DNA from: Paramecium sonneborni
Taxonomy: Eukaryota > Ciliophora > Oligohymenophorea > Peniculida > Parameciidae
Direction: 5' to 3'
Assembly (NCBI GenBank): GCA_905182985.1
Contig: CAJJDN010000007.1
Span: forward strand, 681,491 to 745,490
DNA: 64,000 nucleotides
In this document: piece by piece, positions 13,502 to 27,161 of the stretch
Layout of the letters: each line of letters opens with the position of its first letter
Position numbering within the stretch: the stretch's first letter is position 1
Position numbers and translations under genes: made by a program
The notes under the pieces: model-generated
Databases searched by the model: none
What the model was told of the DNA's origin: nothing
Seen by the model: only the letters and a program-made list of their open reading frames with translations

Positions 13502-14476
13502 TCATATTTATTTTTATTTTTCACTTCTATATCTAAATTCTCTATAAATTTTCAAATTTTGCATTTCTATAGTTGTTTAGTTTTCCAATAATAAATCTTA
13601 GCATTTTTAAGATACATCATCAAGTGCCCAAGAGTAACTACTTCTATCTCTTTTAAGACTTCTCTTCATAATTATTAATTATTATTCAATAATCATTTCA
13701 TCATTTAAATCTATTGATAAATCTAAATTAGCCAAACTAAAATAATCTATTTCACATGAAATATCAGATTCCCATTCTACTATTGTTTTTGCACCATAAA
13801 AGCTCTTCAACATAATAAATAATATGTGGATATGTAAAAAATCTTATGGTACTTTTAGTTTGTAAATCATTTCTAAATTAAAATTTATTATTAAGGACTT
13901 TAATGTAATAGATAAACTCAAACAGAGGTATTTTCGACTTATTGAGGTCACTTTCTATTAATTTTATATAAAATAGTAATTTCTCTGATTCATTCATTTT
14001 ATGTTTTTTCATATTAACTTTTATAATCCTTTATGGCAGTAAAGTAATTTTGTATTTCTATTCAATAATATTATTTTCTAAATGTAGATTTTTTACTTTT
14101 TCTAAAATACAATGTACAGCAGTTAAAATTTATTGATTAGTCTAATCTTTTTTATCATTGGAGATACTAGTATCATTTTAGTTTATCATATTGTATCTAT
14201 GTGATAGATTGTAGAATTTAATAAATTATTAATCAAGTACAGCTAATCTTAATAATTTACAAATATTAATATCAGTAATATCTTCTAAAGCATTTTAGAT
14301 TATGGTTCTTACTTAAAATGTATTATGCTATTTGTATAATTTAGAAGACAAATATTTTTCAAATGTAATGGCTAAACAAAAATTAATTGTATCTAAATTT
14401 TAAAGTATGCTTAAACAGAGATTTTTTCAAAATCAAAACTATGAAGAATTGATTACATTTAATGAAAAAAAGACAT
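13502..14476 (-). CDS. Unknown protein, one apparent frameshift
   Basis: Roughly 314 residues on the minus strand, from ATG 14474-14476 (MSFFSLNVINSS) to TGA 13502-13504. One intron, 14410-14439 (30 nt), restores frame near the start. Around 13900-13905 the frame changes by one base: the frame giving LFEFIYYIK must jump to the frame giving SLIINFNLEMIYKLKV. I found no GT-AG intron that does this. The sequence on both sides has strong coding character, so either a one-base assembly error or a recent frameshift is present. It is mostly helical, with Leu, Ile and Lys. I recognise no family. Confidence 0.6.
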
Positions 14477-14779
14477 ATCCTTTTTAGATATTTTGATCTT
14501 AATATAATTATGTATTAATCGATTAGTATTAATGAGATTATTACATTTATTGAATAAAAGTTTCAGGATAAAAATAGATCTTTTTAATGATTTTGGTTTG
14601 TTATCCGTTAAAATATATATCAAATATTTGAATATTCAAAAATTTATTACTTGAATAAAAAAATTATAGGGATTTAAGACAGATTTAAGTTATAAGTGAG
14701 ATGAATTGTGAACATAATGTTGTTTGTCTTTTTTAATTAGTTAGTTCTTTTATATAATATTTATTTTATTTTATAATAA
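14477..14779. other. Divergent intergenic region
   Basis: About 300 AT-rich bases between the start of the minus-strand gene and the start of CFAP58. It presumably holds both promoters. No motif recognised. Confidence 0.5.
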
Positions 14780-17420
14780 ATGGAAGATTTAGGTTTTTCT
14801 GAGTAAGACAGAGAGGCTTTGGAGAGAGAATTTTAAGAAGTATGATAGCATCATTAGATCTATATAGATAATAAATGAATTAGCAAATGAACCTGCTTTA
14901 GAGAGATTTAGATAAGAATATACAAAATTACATCAAGCATTTCGAAACGCTTATGATTAAGAGAGAAGATTGCTTAGAAAATTAAGAGATATTAATAGTG
15001 ATATAGTAAATAATGCTGGCAAAGTAACTAATGCATTGAAATTTTCACAAGAAGATAGTGAAATAATCAAATTATTAAAAACTGATCTTGATAATACCTA
15101 TAAAGTTATTGAATAAGCATAAATGAGAGAAGCTAAATTAAAATAGAAAATTGAAAACTTTTAAGCTGAAATTAAGCATTTATAAGATTTAGTTGAATAA
15201 GGTAATGCTCTGTAGAGTTAAACTAATAAAATTACAGAATTGTAAACTTAAAAAGAAGAATTAATTAAAGGTATTTAAATTATCTATTGTAGAAAGGGAC
15301 AGTTTATAAGCAGAATTAATAAAAAATAGAATAGAAACAGGAACTTCTATTGATAAATTGAAATGGTATGAAAATGAAAAATTAAAACTTGATTAAAGTG
15401 CATAATAATTAAAAAAGAATTTATAAGAAATGTAAGAGAAAGTTGATAAGGATGAGTAAAGAAGAAATAATATAAATGAAGAATTAGAATAATTAAGATA
15501 AAATTATAATAAAACAAAAAAGGAATATGAGAAATAGAAAGAAGATTTATCTAAAGTTTAAATAGAATTAAAGAAGTAAACAGAAACATTATAGAAAAAG
15601 GATGAAGATAAAGAAATAGAAGAAAATGAACTAAGAAAATTAAGAGATTAAGTAGCTGAAGTAAAAAAGATTCACAAAGAGATAATGAATAAAAAGGAAG
15701 AGAATGAAGATATTAGAGAGAGTAATGAAGCAGAAATAATTAAATTAAAGAATGAGAAAAATAATGCAAGAACTCATCTAAATTAAATAGAAAAGAAAAA
15801 TAATAATTTAAATAAAAAATTATTAGATTTATAAAAATAAAGGGAAAAAATAATAAAAGATAAGGAAGTAGCAATAAATTCAATATAATAATTGGATAGA
15901 CATGTAACAGATACAAAGAAATTTAATGAATAAGATTAGTAATTACTTGAGGAATTAAGAAAAGCTCATATAAGTTTTGGAAATCATAAAGCTAAATCAG
16001 AAGAATATAATAGTAAATTAAATGAGAAAATAAATTTGATTGATACTGAGATAGTATCTTATGAAAAGGAAATAGTTAGATTATAAGGGGAAGTGGATGA
16101 TAGAGAGAAAGAATTTGTAATTAATACAAAGAAGAAGGAGAAATTTGGAAAGGATGCAGCATTAATAAATGCAAAGTTTTTGCATTCTTAAGAGGAAATC
16201 AAATTAAAAGATAATTTAATAAGTGAATTTTAGAAGAAAAATATAGAAACAGATAATAAATTAAAATAATAATAACATTTATATGAGGAAGTAAGATCAG
16301 ATAGAAATTTATATTCAAAAAATTTATTAGAGACATAAGATGAAATAGCAGTTATAAAAAGAAGACATAAGATAGTTTAACATTAGATAGCTTAATTGAA
16401 AGAGGAAATAGATGCAAAGGAAGTAGCATTAGCTAAAGAACATTTTGAACATAAAAAGAAGGATAAAACAATAGAGGAATGTTGTAGAATTTTAGAGAAG
16501 AATAGAAAGGAAATAGAAGAGAAGGAAGAAACAATAAAAAATTATGTAGGTGAAATATCTAAATTACATTTTGTTTTAAAGGATAGCGAAATAAAGAGAT
16601 AGAAACTTAAAGAAGAATATGAGACAGTAGTATCTGAAAGGGATATATTAGGTACTTAATTGATTAGAAGGAATGATGAATCAGCATTGTTATATGAGAA
16701 AATTAAAGTTTAATAAGAGACTTTAGCTTATGGAGAATAATAATATAGAGAAAGACTTAGTGATATAGAATTATTAAAGTTTAAGATCTCAGATTTATAA
16801 AGAGAACTTAAAATTAAGAGAAAGAAAGCTGGTTAAGCTCCTATTTTAAAAGAGAGGATTAACAATTTATAGAAAGATTTAGTAGAAGAAAAATTAAGAG
16901 TAAAGGCATTGAGTGAAGAATTAGAAAATCCATTGAATCCTTAAAGATGCAAAAAACTAGGAGGAGTAAGAATTATCATATAATTATAGAGTGATCCTGA
17001 TGTATATGAAATGAAATAAAAAATTAAAACTTTATAAAGAAGATTAATCTATAAAACTGAATAGGTTGTAGAAAAAGAAGTTCTAATTTAATAAAAAGAG
17101 AAACAAATATTGGAATTAAGAGATATAATGAGAAAATAACCGGGATTAGAAGAAGCTACTTAAATTTCTAAATTATAAGAATAAATGAAAGCAAAGACTA
17201 GACAAATGAAAAGTTTAGCTGCTGAGTTAAACATGTATTAAGCTTAAGTATTAGAATTATATGATTCTAGATTAATTAATATAAATATGATATTGATAGA
17301 TTAAATAAAGAACTTTAAGAGACTAATAGAAAATATTTGGAATAAAGAAGAAGAGAACAAATCTAACAAGAACAATAATAACTAATTGAATAAAATCAAT
17401 AGAATTAACAACCAGAATGA
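14780..17420 (+). CDS. CFAP58: Cilia- and flagella-associated protein 58
   Basis: 855 residues after removing introns 14840-14867, 15271-15292 and 17248-17270; the human protein is about 872. Nearly the whole length is coiled coil. Identity comes from the conserved C-terminal part: LENPLNPQRCKKL, SDPDVYEMKQKIKTLQRR, LIYKTEQVVEKEVLIQ, then AAELNMYQAQ, which follow the CFAP58 family order. It ends in a Gln-rich tail (REQIQQEQQQLIEQNQQ). CFAP58 is an axonemal or basal-body coiled-coil protein needed for motile cilia and sperm flagella; in a ciliate it should sit in the cilium. The start ATG at 14780 gives a short acidic N-terminus before the first intron. TAA and TAG are used heavily for Gln. 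Confidence 0.93.
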
Positions 17421-17519
17421 TGATATATCACTATATGTTATTATATAATCTAATAAACTGAAAGAAAGGCTATTTAAGTTAGTTTTTCATTGACTTGATA
17501 AATAATAAAATTGAACTAA

Positions 17520-18205
17520 ATGAGTTTGAAACAAGAAGAAGCATCTTAAAGTAATACTATCTTTGATTATTTAGTTCGCAAATCATCCAGATAAAAGAAA
17601 ATGACTGAGAACTTCAAAGAAATGCTTTAAGAGATTAAGGAACAAAAACCATCCATCAAGAAATCAGATTAAAAATAAGATAAGTTCTAATAAAAGAAAG
17701 TTCAAGAATAAAAGAAAGGTACCTTCTCTCTGCATTTATTATTTAGTTTATGAATATGGATGTATGACTGAATGGATGAATTGCATCTATCCACATGATA
17801 ATGGATAAAAATTTGACTTACAAATTTAATTCTGCGTCTTAAAGCCAAAAAAATCAATTATAGACTAATCTAAGAAAGAATAATCTGAAGAAGGGGTAAC
17901 TATTCTATTTTATATTAGATAATGTCTTTAATTCAAAACTTATTAACCAATCTCAATCAAAGTCAAGAACAATTGAAAAGATAGACTGAAAAATAAATAA
18001 CAAATGTTCAAACTACTAATGATGGCATTGTCGTATTCCATCCCTACTTTAAGAAAAGTAAGTCATCATTTTCATTCTAATAGTTGAATATTAAAGTAAC
18101 AAACCTTAATAGATTCAATCCATTGAACCAAACAATGAGTTTGACTTACTTAAATAAAAATTTCATACTATCAAAAAGACATTTAGACCATTAATACTCA
18201 TTTGA
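17520..18205 (+). CDS. Small unknown protein
   Basis: 202 residues after removing introns 17719-17746 (28 nt), 17896-17918 (23 nt) and 18058-18083 (26 nt). The N-terminus is Lys/Gln-rich. A middle part contains EYGCMTEWMNCIYPHDNG, with spaced Cys and aromatic residues. The C-terminal half is helical, with LIQNLLTNLNQSQEQLKR and FRPLILI at the end. If the second intron is not removed, the frame ends at 17976 instead. The model with introns gives better coding character downstream. No family recognised. Confidence 0.6.
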
Positions 18206-18628
18206 TTCACAATTTATATATATTGAATTTACAAACTAATTCTAGTTCCTTCTTTAAACTAAAATATTTATGCAACTAAATCATCTCTCTTATCAATTAG
18301 CATCAAATTACTATTTATTCATTCTTTTAACTCAACAATATTGTTAACATATCATTTTTACCAATTTGTTAGAATATTTTTATTTTATACAAATATCAAT
18401 AAATATATTAATTTTATTAATATTCTTATATACAATTATTCTAAGAATCCTCAAAAATAATAAATGAGAAGCTTTTATTAAAAATTAGCCTAATATCTTT
18501 TGAAAATTTAGCTCATATATCTATATCCCTATATATAGTTTAGAAATCATTAAAAATATCTTATTAAATTTAATTTTTATTAAAAAGAAATAAATATTTA
18601 ACCTAATTTTAAATAATTTCTATTTATT
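18206..18628. other. Intergenic region between convergent genes
   Basis: About 420 AT-rich bases. A TGA-free frame runs across part of it but has no coding character. It holds the 3' ends of both neighbours. Confidence 0.5.
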
Positions 18629-21209
18629 TCATGAATCTCCAAACATTTTATCCATATTTATTTTTTATTATTTATGCTTTTCAACCCTAATTTTATATTG
18701 TTATCTGGCTGTTTCAGCAGTTGCAGGATTTTCTCTACAATAATCCTATATAAATAATTATATAAATTGATACAGTTAAAAATCCAGCTTCAGCTTCTTA
18801 AATTGGAAGATGTTCATCTATTTCAGATTTCAAAGGAAAAACAGCTTCATTTATTTCATGCATAGGCAAAATAGCATTTCCTAGTCCTAAACATATTCCT
18901 ATAATGGCTTCTGTTGAAATAGATCCTAAAAAAACATATTCCCACCACAAATTAGTTCCCTTTGTTTAAATAAACATATACACAATAAATTGGTAAGACT
19001 AGTTCTAATTACTCAATCATTTCAATAGACATTTAAGAACTGTAGTTATATTTAATTGTTCTTCTTCTTGCTATGTTATATTTTTCAATCCAATAATGAA
19101 AAAGTAAAGCAAAGCAAGTTATTATTAATGCTAAAGGAATGACAGATGCATAGAATGCAACAACATACATATTCTTTAAAATAGTAGCATAAGAAACAGA
19201 AATATCAAAAATTGGTCTTTCATATAATCTAATTTATAACTAATTATATTACTCATGTAATTATTTCTATGTTTTAAGAGATTTATTTCCCTTTTTTTTT
19301 TCTAAATATTAAAACACCCATTTAGACAAAGTACCAGCATCAATTAAAGAAACTATTGCAGGTATAAAAGCATTTGATAAAAAAACATATGTCTAATTAT
19401 AAACAAGTCCTCCAGTTCCATAAATATTTTTGGTAACCCATGTACTTATGGCAAATGTTATAACAGCAGTATTTACAAATTAGGCCATACTTGATTTACT
19501 TGCCAAACTAATGTTATATCCAGTTTGTGTTGAAAATCTTTCAAATAAAGAAACATTTTTAATGATCATTGCCAATAAAGCATTAATTACAATAATTGAA
19601 ATTGATGCTACTTAAGCAATTAATTTGACTTTAAAATTTGGAGATAAATCTCCTTTTTTTATGGCTTCTGCTTATTCTTCTGCACTTTCAGCTTATATAG
19701 CAGATAACCAATAAATAAGTCCTCCACATATAGCTAAAATGATTGCTGTAATGGTATAACCAAATAATCTTCTTAAAATCTTTTATTTTGTTGTTATATG
19801 AAGATTTTCCCAAAATACGTCAGTAGGTTCAGGAGGTTCTTCTACAATTAAAGAAACACCTCTATATTATAATTTGCTTTTTTTTCCTAGTAATCTTTAA
19901 AATTTAGAAAGTTTATGTTCATTTAAAATTTATTAAACATCATTTTCCCACTAAAAGGTTACAAATGCTTGTCCTAAAAAATAGTTTTTGACATCTCGAC
20001 CTTCAATAAATTTTTTTTCTAAATCTTCTAATTTAGATTCAATTGTTTATATATCATTATCTATAGTAATAATTTAAGGATCATTCTTAATTTCTGAACT
20101 TTCAGGATCTTTACCTTAACCATATAATTAAGAAAGAATCTAATTAAATAAATGTAAATACTTTCTGTTTTTATGCTATTTTAGATTGTTTTTATAATTC
20201 AAGTTAATATTATTCATCTAAGTTATAACATAAATTGACAGAAACTACTCTTTTTAAATCTTTAGATGGTATTTTTTATTAAATTTAATATTATTTTCTA
20301 TCTTGTTCATAGTCAACAATTTCAGGTAATTTAGGATATGTTTGAACATATTATTCTAAAAAGTTTTTTAAATCTTCATCAAAATCTCCATTTTATAATC
20401 CATTAGGATCAGTTGGAATATTTTTTAATAAGATAGTGAAATCAGAAGCATATTAAGTTTATGAATCTATTTCTGAATCAAAAGTTCTTTATTCTTTTCT
20501 GAAATATTAAAAGAGTAGAATTAATGTAATCATAGAAATGAGATTCAACATTTATTATAGATCTATAAATTGATCTCCATTTCTTTTATTAGCTAAAGAT
20601 GATTAAGTAACCCAATTAAGTTAACAGAACTGTTTTTCATCTATATTTTAACCTTTAAGTTCTGCCTTTAAAACTTCACAAGATTTGCCAAAAGCAATAT
20701 TTGTAATAATATTGTAATCTCCCGAAGTTACAAATATAATTAATAGCATTAGAATACAAGATTTAATATACTCAAAATATAAGGGCATACCTTAATATAA
20801 ATGTTATATCATACCTGCTCCCAAAAATGAATAATCTTTATTATTACAACCTAAAGTAAGTAAATGATTAGGAACTTATCTAGCACAACAATCACATATT
20901 TTTCCAATCATATTATTTTCATTATTATTTGATGCAGTTTTGCTATGTTATTATAATCTACGTTATTATCTTTTTGATAACTTAGTTGTCCCAACATTCC
21001 ATGCTTCCTTAATTAAATTAATATTCAAATAATACTCGATGTAATTCTGCTAACTCAAAGTTAGGAGGTATTTAATCTATAGGAAAATCAACAGATCCAG
21101 CTCCTTTACTAAGAGCTCCTGCACTTACATTTACTGCTTTTTCTTATCTATTACTAACAAATTATTCCTCATCTTTAAATTATTAATATCCAGAAGGTCT
21201 AGCCGACAT
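18629..21209 (-). CDS. OSCA/TMEM63 (CSC1)-type ion channel
   Basis: 818 residues after removing five introns of 22-28 nt. An N-terminal cytosolic segment has a Cys pair region (ICDCCARQVP). Then come a first membrane helix (CILMLLIIFVTSGDY), another helix (ISMITLILLFQYF), a cytosolic domain of about 200 residues, and VEEPPEPTDVFWENL just before the main membrane bundle (RLFGYTITAIILAICGGLIYW and further helices). That PEPTD-x-WENL motif and the order cytosolic domain then multi-helix core are typical of the PHM7/RSN1_7TM family, which includes OSCA and TMEM63 mechanosensitive, calcium-permeable channels. It should sit in the plasma membrane or an internal membrane. The C-terminal tail after the last helix is charged. 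Family call firm; gating and ion choice are inferred. Confidence 0.85.
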
Positions 21210-21261
21210 TTAATGTTAAAATATTATTAAAAATAAGTTAAATCAATTAAAAGTAAATTTA

Positions 21262-22256
21262 ATGTATAGAAACTCAAACTTTTCATTCTAAGAACCAAAA
21301 AAAAAAGAAATAGATTTTTAAGCAGTTGATAGACTTCTAGAGTATACAAAACAAACTCATTAAAATTCTTAAAGATAAATATAATTACCAGATTAAGATG
21401 ATAAAGAAAAATATAGAAATGCTAGACCTAATTCATTAACTCAGAGAATCTCACTTTATGAATCAAATTAATAATATAAAAGAGATAGAATATCATTTTA
21501 AGATATTGACTTTTGTAAAATTGTTATGTTTTTAATGGCTGCTGAAATAGAAAGACTTAGAGAATAATTAGAAGAAAATTTAAATTAAGAATAAATTAGA
21601 AAGAACTTTGAAGGAATGTAATCTTCTATTAATCAATGGAGACTTAAATATGAATAAAAGTAATATAATTATTAATATTCTATAGAGAAGAGGAATGTGA
21701 TCAACTTAGAGAAGAATTAATGAATTTTAAATAAATTAATAAAGAGAATTATGAAAAAAATGCTTAAACCTTATATTTGCAAATTGAAAAACTAAAAAAT
21801 GAAATTCAAGAATCTTAATTACATACAAAACAAAAATAAGAGGAAATTAATTCTTTAAATTTATAACTACAATAAAAAAAAACATAATTGGATTAATCTG
21901 ATATCACTATCAAAATGTTAAAAAATGAAGTTCTAAACTTGTAAAAGAAACATGATATAAACTATGATTAATTTATTAATGAACTTAATAATGAGATTGA
22001 AAACCTGTAATAAAATTATAGAAAATTATACAATGATTATTAGTAATATAAACAAAGTCAAAGTTAAATGTATGAGTAATAGACTTAAGTACCCTATTCT
22101 AGAATTTAAAGTTAATAACAATAACAATAAATTCTATAAGAGAATTAAGAAATAAATATGTTAAATTTGATGATTCAATAATTACAGAATGAAAACACAA
22201 AGCTTAAGGATGATTTATTTAAATAATCAAGAAGAACTGAAACATGGTGTTGTTGA
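21262..22256 (+). CDS. Coiled-coil protein, unknown function
   Basis: 322 residues after removing one intron, 21660-21685 (26 nt). After a short polar N-terminus there is a hydrophobic patch (DFCKIVMFLMAAEIERL) near residue 80, then almost continuous coiled coil rich in Gln, Asn, Lys and Glu. It ends TETWCC. Nothing catalytic is visible. It lies head to head with the OSCA-type gene, with about 50 bases between the two start codons, so they may share a promoter region. Confidence 0.75.
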
Positions 22257-22348
22257 TAAAATATACTACTTTTTCGTATTTATTAATATCATGCATTATA
22301 TTTTTTAAAAATATTCCACGATTACAGCATTAATTATTAAATATTGCT

Positions 22349-22725
22349 ATGAATTTTGTATCTAAGAAACCTTTGAGAGCTCGTAAAATCGTATGTCAAT
22401 ACTACCCTCCTGCTCTAGGATTAGTGTATAAGTAAGAATGTTGAACTAAAGAAGACGACCAGACAATAAAACTAAAATGTATAAGATATAATTTAATGAG
22501 ATGGTTCAAATTAATGATGCAGAAAAAATTACATCCTTTTTATTTGATCAACATTCATTACATTTTAATGAATAAAATGTTCCTTATGAATAAATACTAG
22601 AAACTGTTTAACTGATTCTATCAAATTAAAAATTTATGAAATCAAGCTCTTTATCTTTTAAGAAAAAATCATCGCCATTTACATATGATTAACCTTTTTC
22701 AGATGAAGACATCGACTTAATTTGA
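22349..22725 (+). CDS. Small protein with YYPPALGLV motif
   Basis: 116 residues after removing one 26-nt intron (GTATAAG...CTAAAG, about 22427-22452). It begins MNFVSKKPLRARKIVCQYYP and continues PALGLV, a basic segment followed by an aromatic-proline motif that looks conserved. Downstream is KMYKIQFNEMVQINDAEKI, and the end is a Ser/Lys-rich then acidic stretch, FSDEDIDLI. I cannot place it in a family. A ciliary role is only a possibility. Confidence 0.6.
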
Positions 22726-22915
22726 AGTTATTATTTTATAAACATAATTTTATTTGAAATAATTTATATTTTAAAATATATCAGTTTCATTTACATGATT
22801 TTATTATTTAGAATAAAAGAATAAAGCTTACTAGAACCAAAACAAAGTTTTAAGGTATAGAAAATATTTATTTAAAGTTTAAACATATAATAAGAAGGAT
22901 TAATATATATGTTAC

Positions 22916-23161
22916 TCATTTTTTTTTCATTTTTTCTGCTAATTCTTTTTTTTACATCTCTGATTTTGCTTTCTAATGAAATTTAATAATCAAATTTACC
23001 ATTTATTCTGTGCTCAAACCTTTTCCTATTTCTCTTAATCTATCAGCTGTATATTTATAACTATCTTCCTCTTTTAATTTTTTATCTATTATCTCAGCAA
23101 AAATAACTTAAAATGCATCTGAAATACCTGTTTACTATAAGAATTTCTTAAATTAATCCAT
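22916..23161 (-). CDS. Small helical protein, unknown
   Basis: 81 residues, no introns. It begins MDQFKKFLQQTGISDAFQ, continues VIFAEIIDKKLKEED and YKYTADRLREIGKGL, and ends in a Lys-rich helix. The amphipathic helices and regular composition argue that it is a real gene and not a chance frame. No family recognised. Its start codon at 23159-23161 is the first ATG in frame. Confidence 0.65.
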
Positions 23162-23589
23162 CTTAAATATGAAATTAAGCATTATACTTATTGTTATTTC
23201 TATTCCTCAGTTAATTACTGTACTTAACTCTTATTATTTAAAACTTTTGAATCATTTTCTTTAATCAATGAATTATTTGTTTAGACATTGTCTTACATAA
23301 TTGGATTTTTATTGCTCATTATATAAATAATATTAATGATAATAAATTTCTCTCTTTGAATAAAAGTCAATCTTTAATATTAATCATAATTATAGTAATC
23401 AGTATTTTCTACTATTAGAATAGTAAATGTAAAAGAAATAATATTTTTGATTTATAATGAAAAGTGTTAGTAAACTAAACTTATTGGTAATGATTTAATT
23501 AAAATATTAGAAAAATGATCATTTTATTTCAAGTATGATAAATACTATATTGAGGATTGTCTTTTTTGAATAATATATCATATGTTAAT
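23162..23589. other. Intergenic AT-rich DNA
   Basis: About 430 bases between two minus-strand genes. No coding character, RNA gene or repeat recognised. It includes the promoter of the small gene and the 3' end of the WNK gene. Confidence 0.5.
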
Positions 23590-25075
<1,486 letters not shown>

Positions 25076-25142
25076 TATAAAAAAATAAGTGTTTTATTCT
25101 GCAATAATTTAATATAAACTATATACCTTTCATTAATCAAAT

Positions 25143-25149
25143 AAAAAAA
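25143..25149 (-). terminator. RNA polymerase III terminator of tRNA-Thr
   Basis: A run of seven A on the plus strand, that is T on the tRNA strand, follows immediately after the tRNA 3' end, as expected for Pol III termination. Confidence 0.8.
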
Positions 25150-25222
25150 AGCCCCCTGACGGGGTCGAACCGTCGATCTTCTCCTTACTAGGGAGATGCC
25201 TTAACCACTTGGCCAAGAGGGC
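25150..25222 (-). tRNA. tRNA-Thr (anticodon AGT)
   Basis: A 73-base cloverleaf on the minus strand. The acceptor stem is GCCCTCT paired with AGGGGGC, with one G-T pair. The D stem is GCC/GGC. The anticodon stem is TCTCC/GGAGA around the loop CTAGTAA, giving anticodon AGT (reads ACU after inosine modification). The T stem is GACGG/CCGTC with the TTCGACC loop. No intron. The internal A box (TGGCCAAGTGG) and B box (GGTTCGACCCC) are intact. CCA is not encoded, as is normal in eukaryotes. Confidence 0.95.
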
Positions 25223-26534
25223 AACCTATTCATTCATTATATTTTACTCTATAAATTTACATTGCCTTGAATTATTAAAGATTTTTATAGATATTTTTGG
25301 TTATTCTTTTATTTTCAAAAAACACTTACTCTCATCTCAATATAAGATTAAATTCTTTTTAAAATTATTCTTAAAACAAATCTATTTCTTTACAAAAATC
25401 ATTAAAACTTCATAAATCTTTTATAAATTAAATTTATATAAAAAAAAAATAAAATATTTACAGGTTTATTATTTTTAATTTAACAATTTCACTCCTAAAT
25501 AAATCAATTATTACTATTATAATCTAATAATTATTATCTTTAATAGCTTATTTAATTTATTAATCTTTTTGTATTTATGCAGCTAAATCTGTTTAAAATC
25601 AATAAAAATTCTTATTTAATAAAAATAAATTCAAAGTGCATGAAATTTAATTTATTTATTATAAAAAGCAGATTTTTCGAAATGAATCCTTAATTGATTT
25701 ACATTTACTCAAATACTTTAATGTAACGTAACGTAATTATATTTTCCAAAAATAATTTAATTATAAAACCCATATCATATTATAAATATTCCTAAATTAG
25801 GCTTAATTATATTTTAGACCACGTTGATTATAGGGAATTTTCTTAAATCATTAATGTAATCTAATTAAATGTTCTCTATACTTAATAAATTAATTATTTA
25901 TTCTTCTATTACAAATGCTTAGGAGTCAATATAAATGGGATATGTTGATTAAAATTTTTAAAAAGATGATTGGCTAAGTAAAATTTTTTTAAGCTTTACC
26001 ATTTCTATATTATGAAATAATGATTTATTAAATTAATTTATAATTTGTTTTTCCATTCATTCAACATTAAAACTAGAAGCATAGTAGCAGGGAAGAACAA
26101 TTATAATAATGGAGATATATTAACAAAAAAATAATCAGTAATGAAGATTATGTTTTAAAACATAATCCATAATGGAAAGATCATTAACTTTTAATCTATA
26201 TTCAGTACAAGTAAATATAATTAAACTTTAGTAAGGCATTGATTTTCAAATTTAAAGCAAAACATTGAATTATAAGCTTAAACCTGCAAAACAATCTATT
26301 ATTTTAATCTTGAATTAACCAATAATTAAAAAATATGTTCTAGGTCATTAAAAAAAAACTCAAGAAAATAAATGAAATTATGAAAATTAGTAACCATTAA
26401 GACTTTTTTTCAAATTCTTTGGGGTTCATTACAAATTTAAATACAAAAAATTAAATGATTATTCCTCGCAGAATTAGAAACTTATAGAAAATAAAAAAAT
26501 TTAATTAAGAAATAATAAATGCAAAATTAAATAT
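25223..26534. other. Long AT-rich non-coding stretch
   Basis: About 1.3 kb, unusually long for this compact genome. There are no convincing coding frames, RNA genes or transposon ends. A small doubled TAACG unit lies at 25723-25736. Frames of up to about 68 codons exist, but their composition is that of random AT-rich DNA. Confidence 0.5.
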
Positions 26535-27161
26535 TCAACATTAAAGAATGTTTTTTATAGCTTGATGCTATTCAATTAAAATTTTTTTTGTTTCTTGAAT
26601 TGCTTAATCAATTTAATTATTATACTTAATCCAAACTGTATCCAATTATTGAGAATCGACTGGACAATTTTAACCATCTTTCTTCTTAATATTTTAGCAG
26701 AATGTATTTATTTCTTCTAATTATTTTTAAATATAAGAGAAAGATTTGCAATTTTATTCTGATTACTAATTTCGAAACTTCTTTAAAATAGATTTAGAAG
26801 CATTTTCTAAACTACCAGTTATATTAGATGATTAAAACTCTGAATCATTTAGATAGACCTCAGAACGAAGATCTTTTAGATTATATTAATTTAAAGGGTA
26901 GTGACCTCCTTACATAATTTCAATGTGTAGAAAATCAGACCCAATTTAAAAATCTATCTTACCACTTTATTTACAAATCTATAACAAAGAAATAGTTCGC
27001 TTTAAAAAAAACTTTCGATTTCTTTTTTCCTTCTTTTTGAAACATTCTTCCTCACTTTTATTTGTTTTATTATATTCATCTTGTTTACAATCTTCAACTT
27101 TAGCATTTTTTAAGGTTTAACCATTCTTACTTTATTCAGAATATGTGGAATTTATTTTCAT
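26535..27161 (-). CDS. Orphan basic protein, unknown function
   Basis: 208 residues, no introns, from ATG 27159-27161 to TGA 26535-26537. The N-terminal third is strongly basic and polar (FKKKEKRNRKFFLKRTISLL). The middle contains IEIMQGGHYPLNQYNLKD, and the C-terminal part is helical (QLDTVWIKYNNQIDQAIQE). Codon choice fits a real gene. It stands alone between two non-coding stretches of over 1.2 kb each, odd for this genome. No family recognised. Confidence 0.6.

Noticed and set aside
17520..17976. Shorter version of the gene with a stop at 17974-17976
   Set aside because: It requires keeping the 23-nt GTA...TAG stretch at 17896-17918; removing it gives a better downstream frame with another normal intron.
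25209..25415. 68-codon frame starting in the tRNA region
   Set aside because: Overlaps the tRNA gene and has random AT-rich composition.
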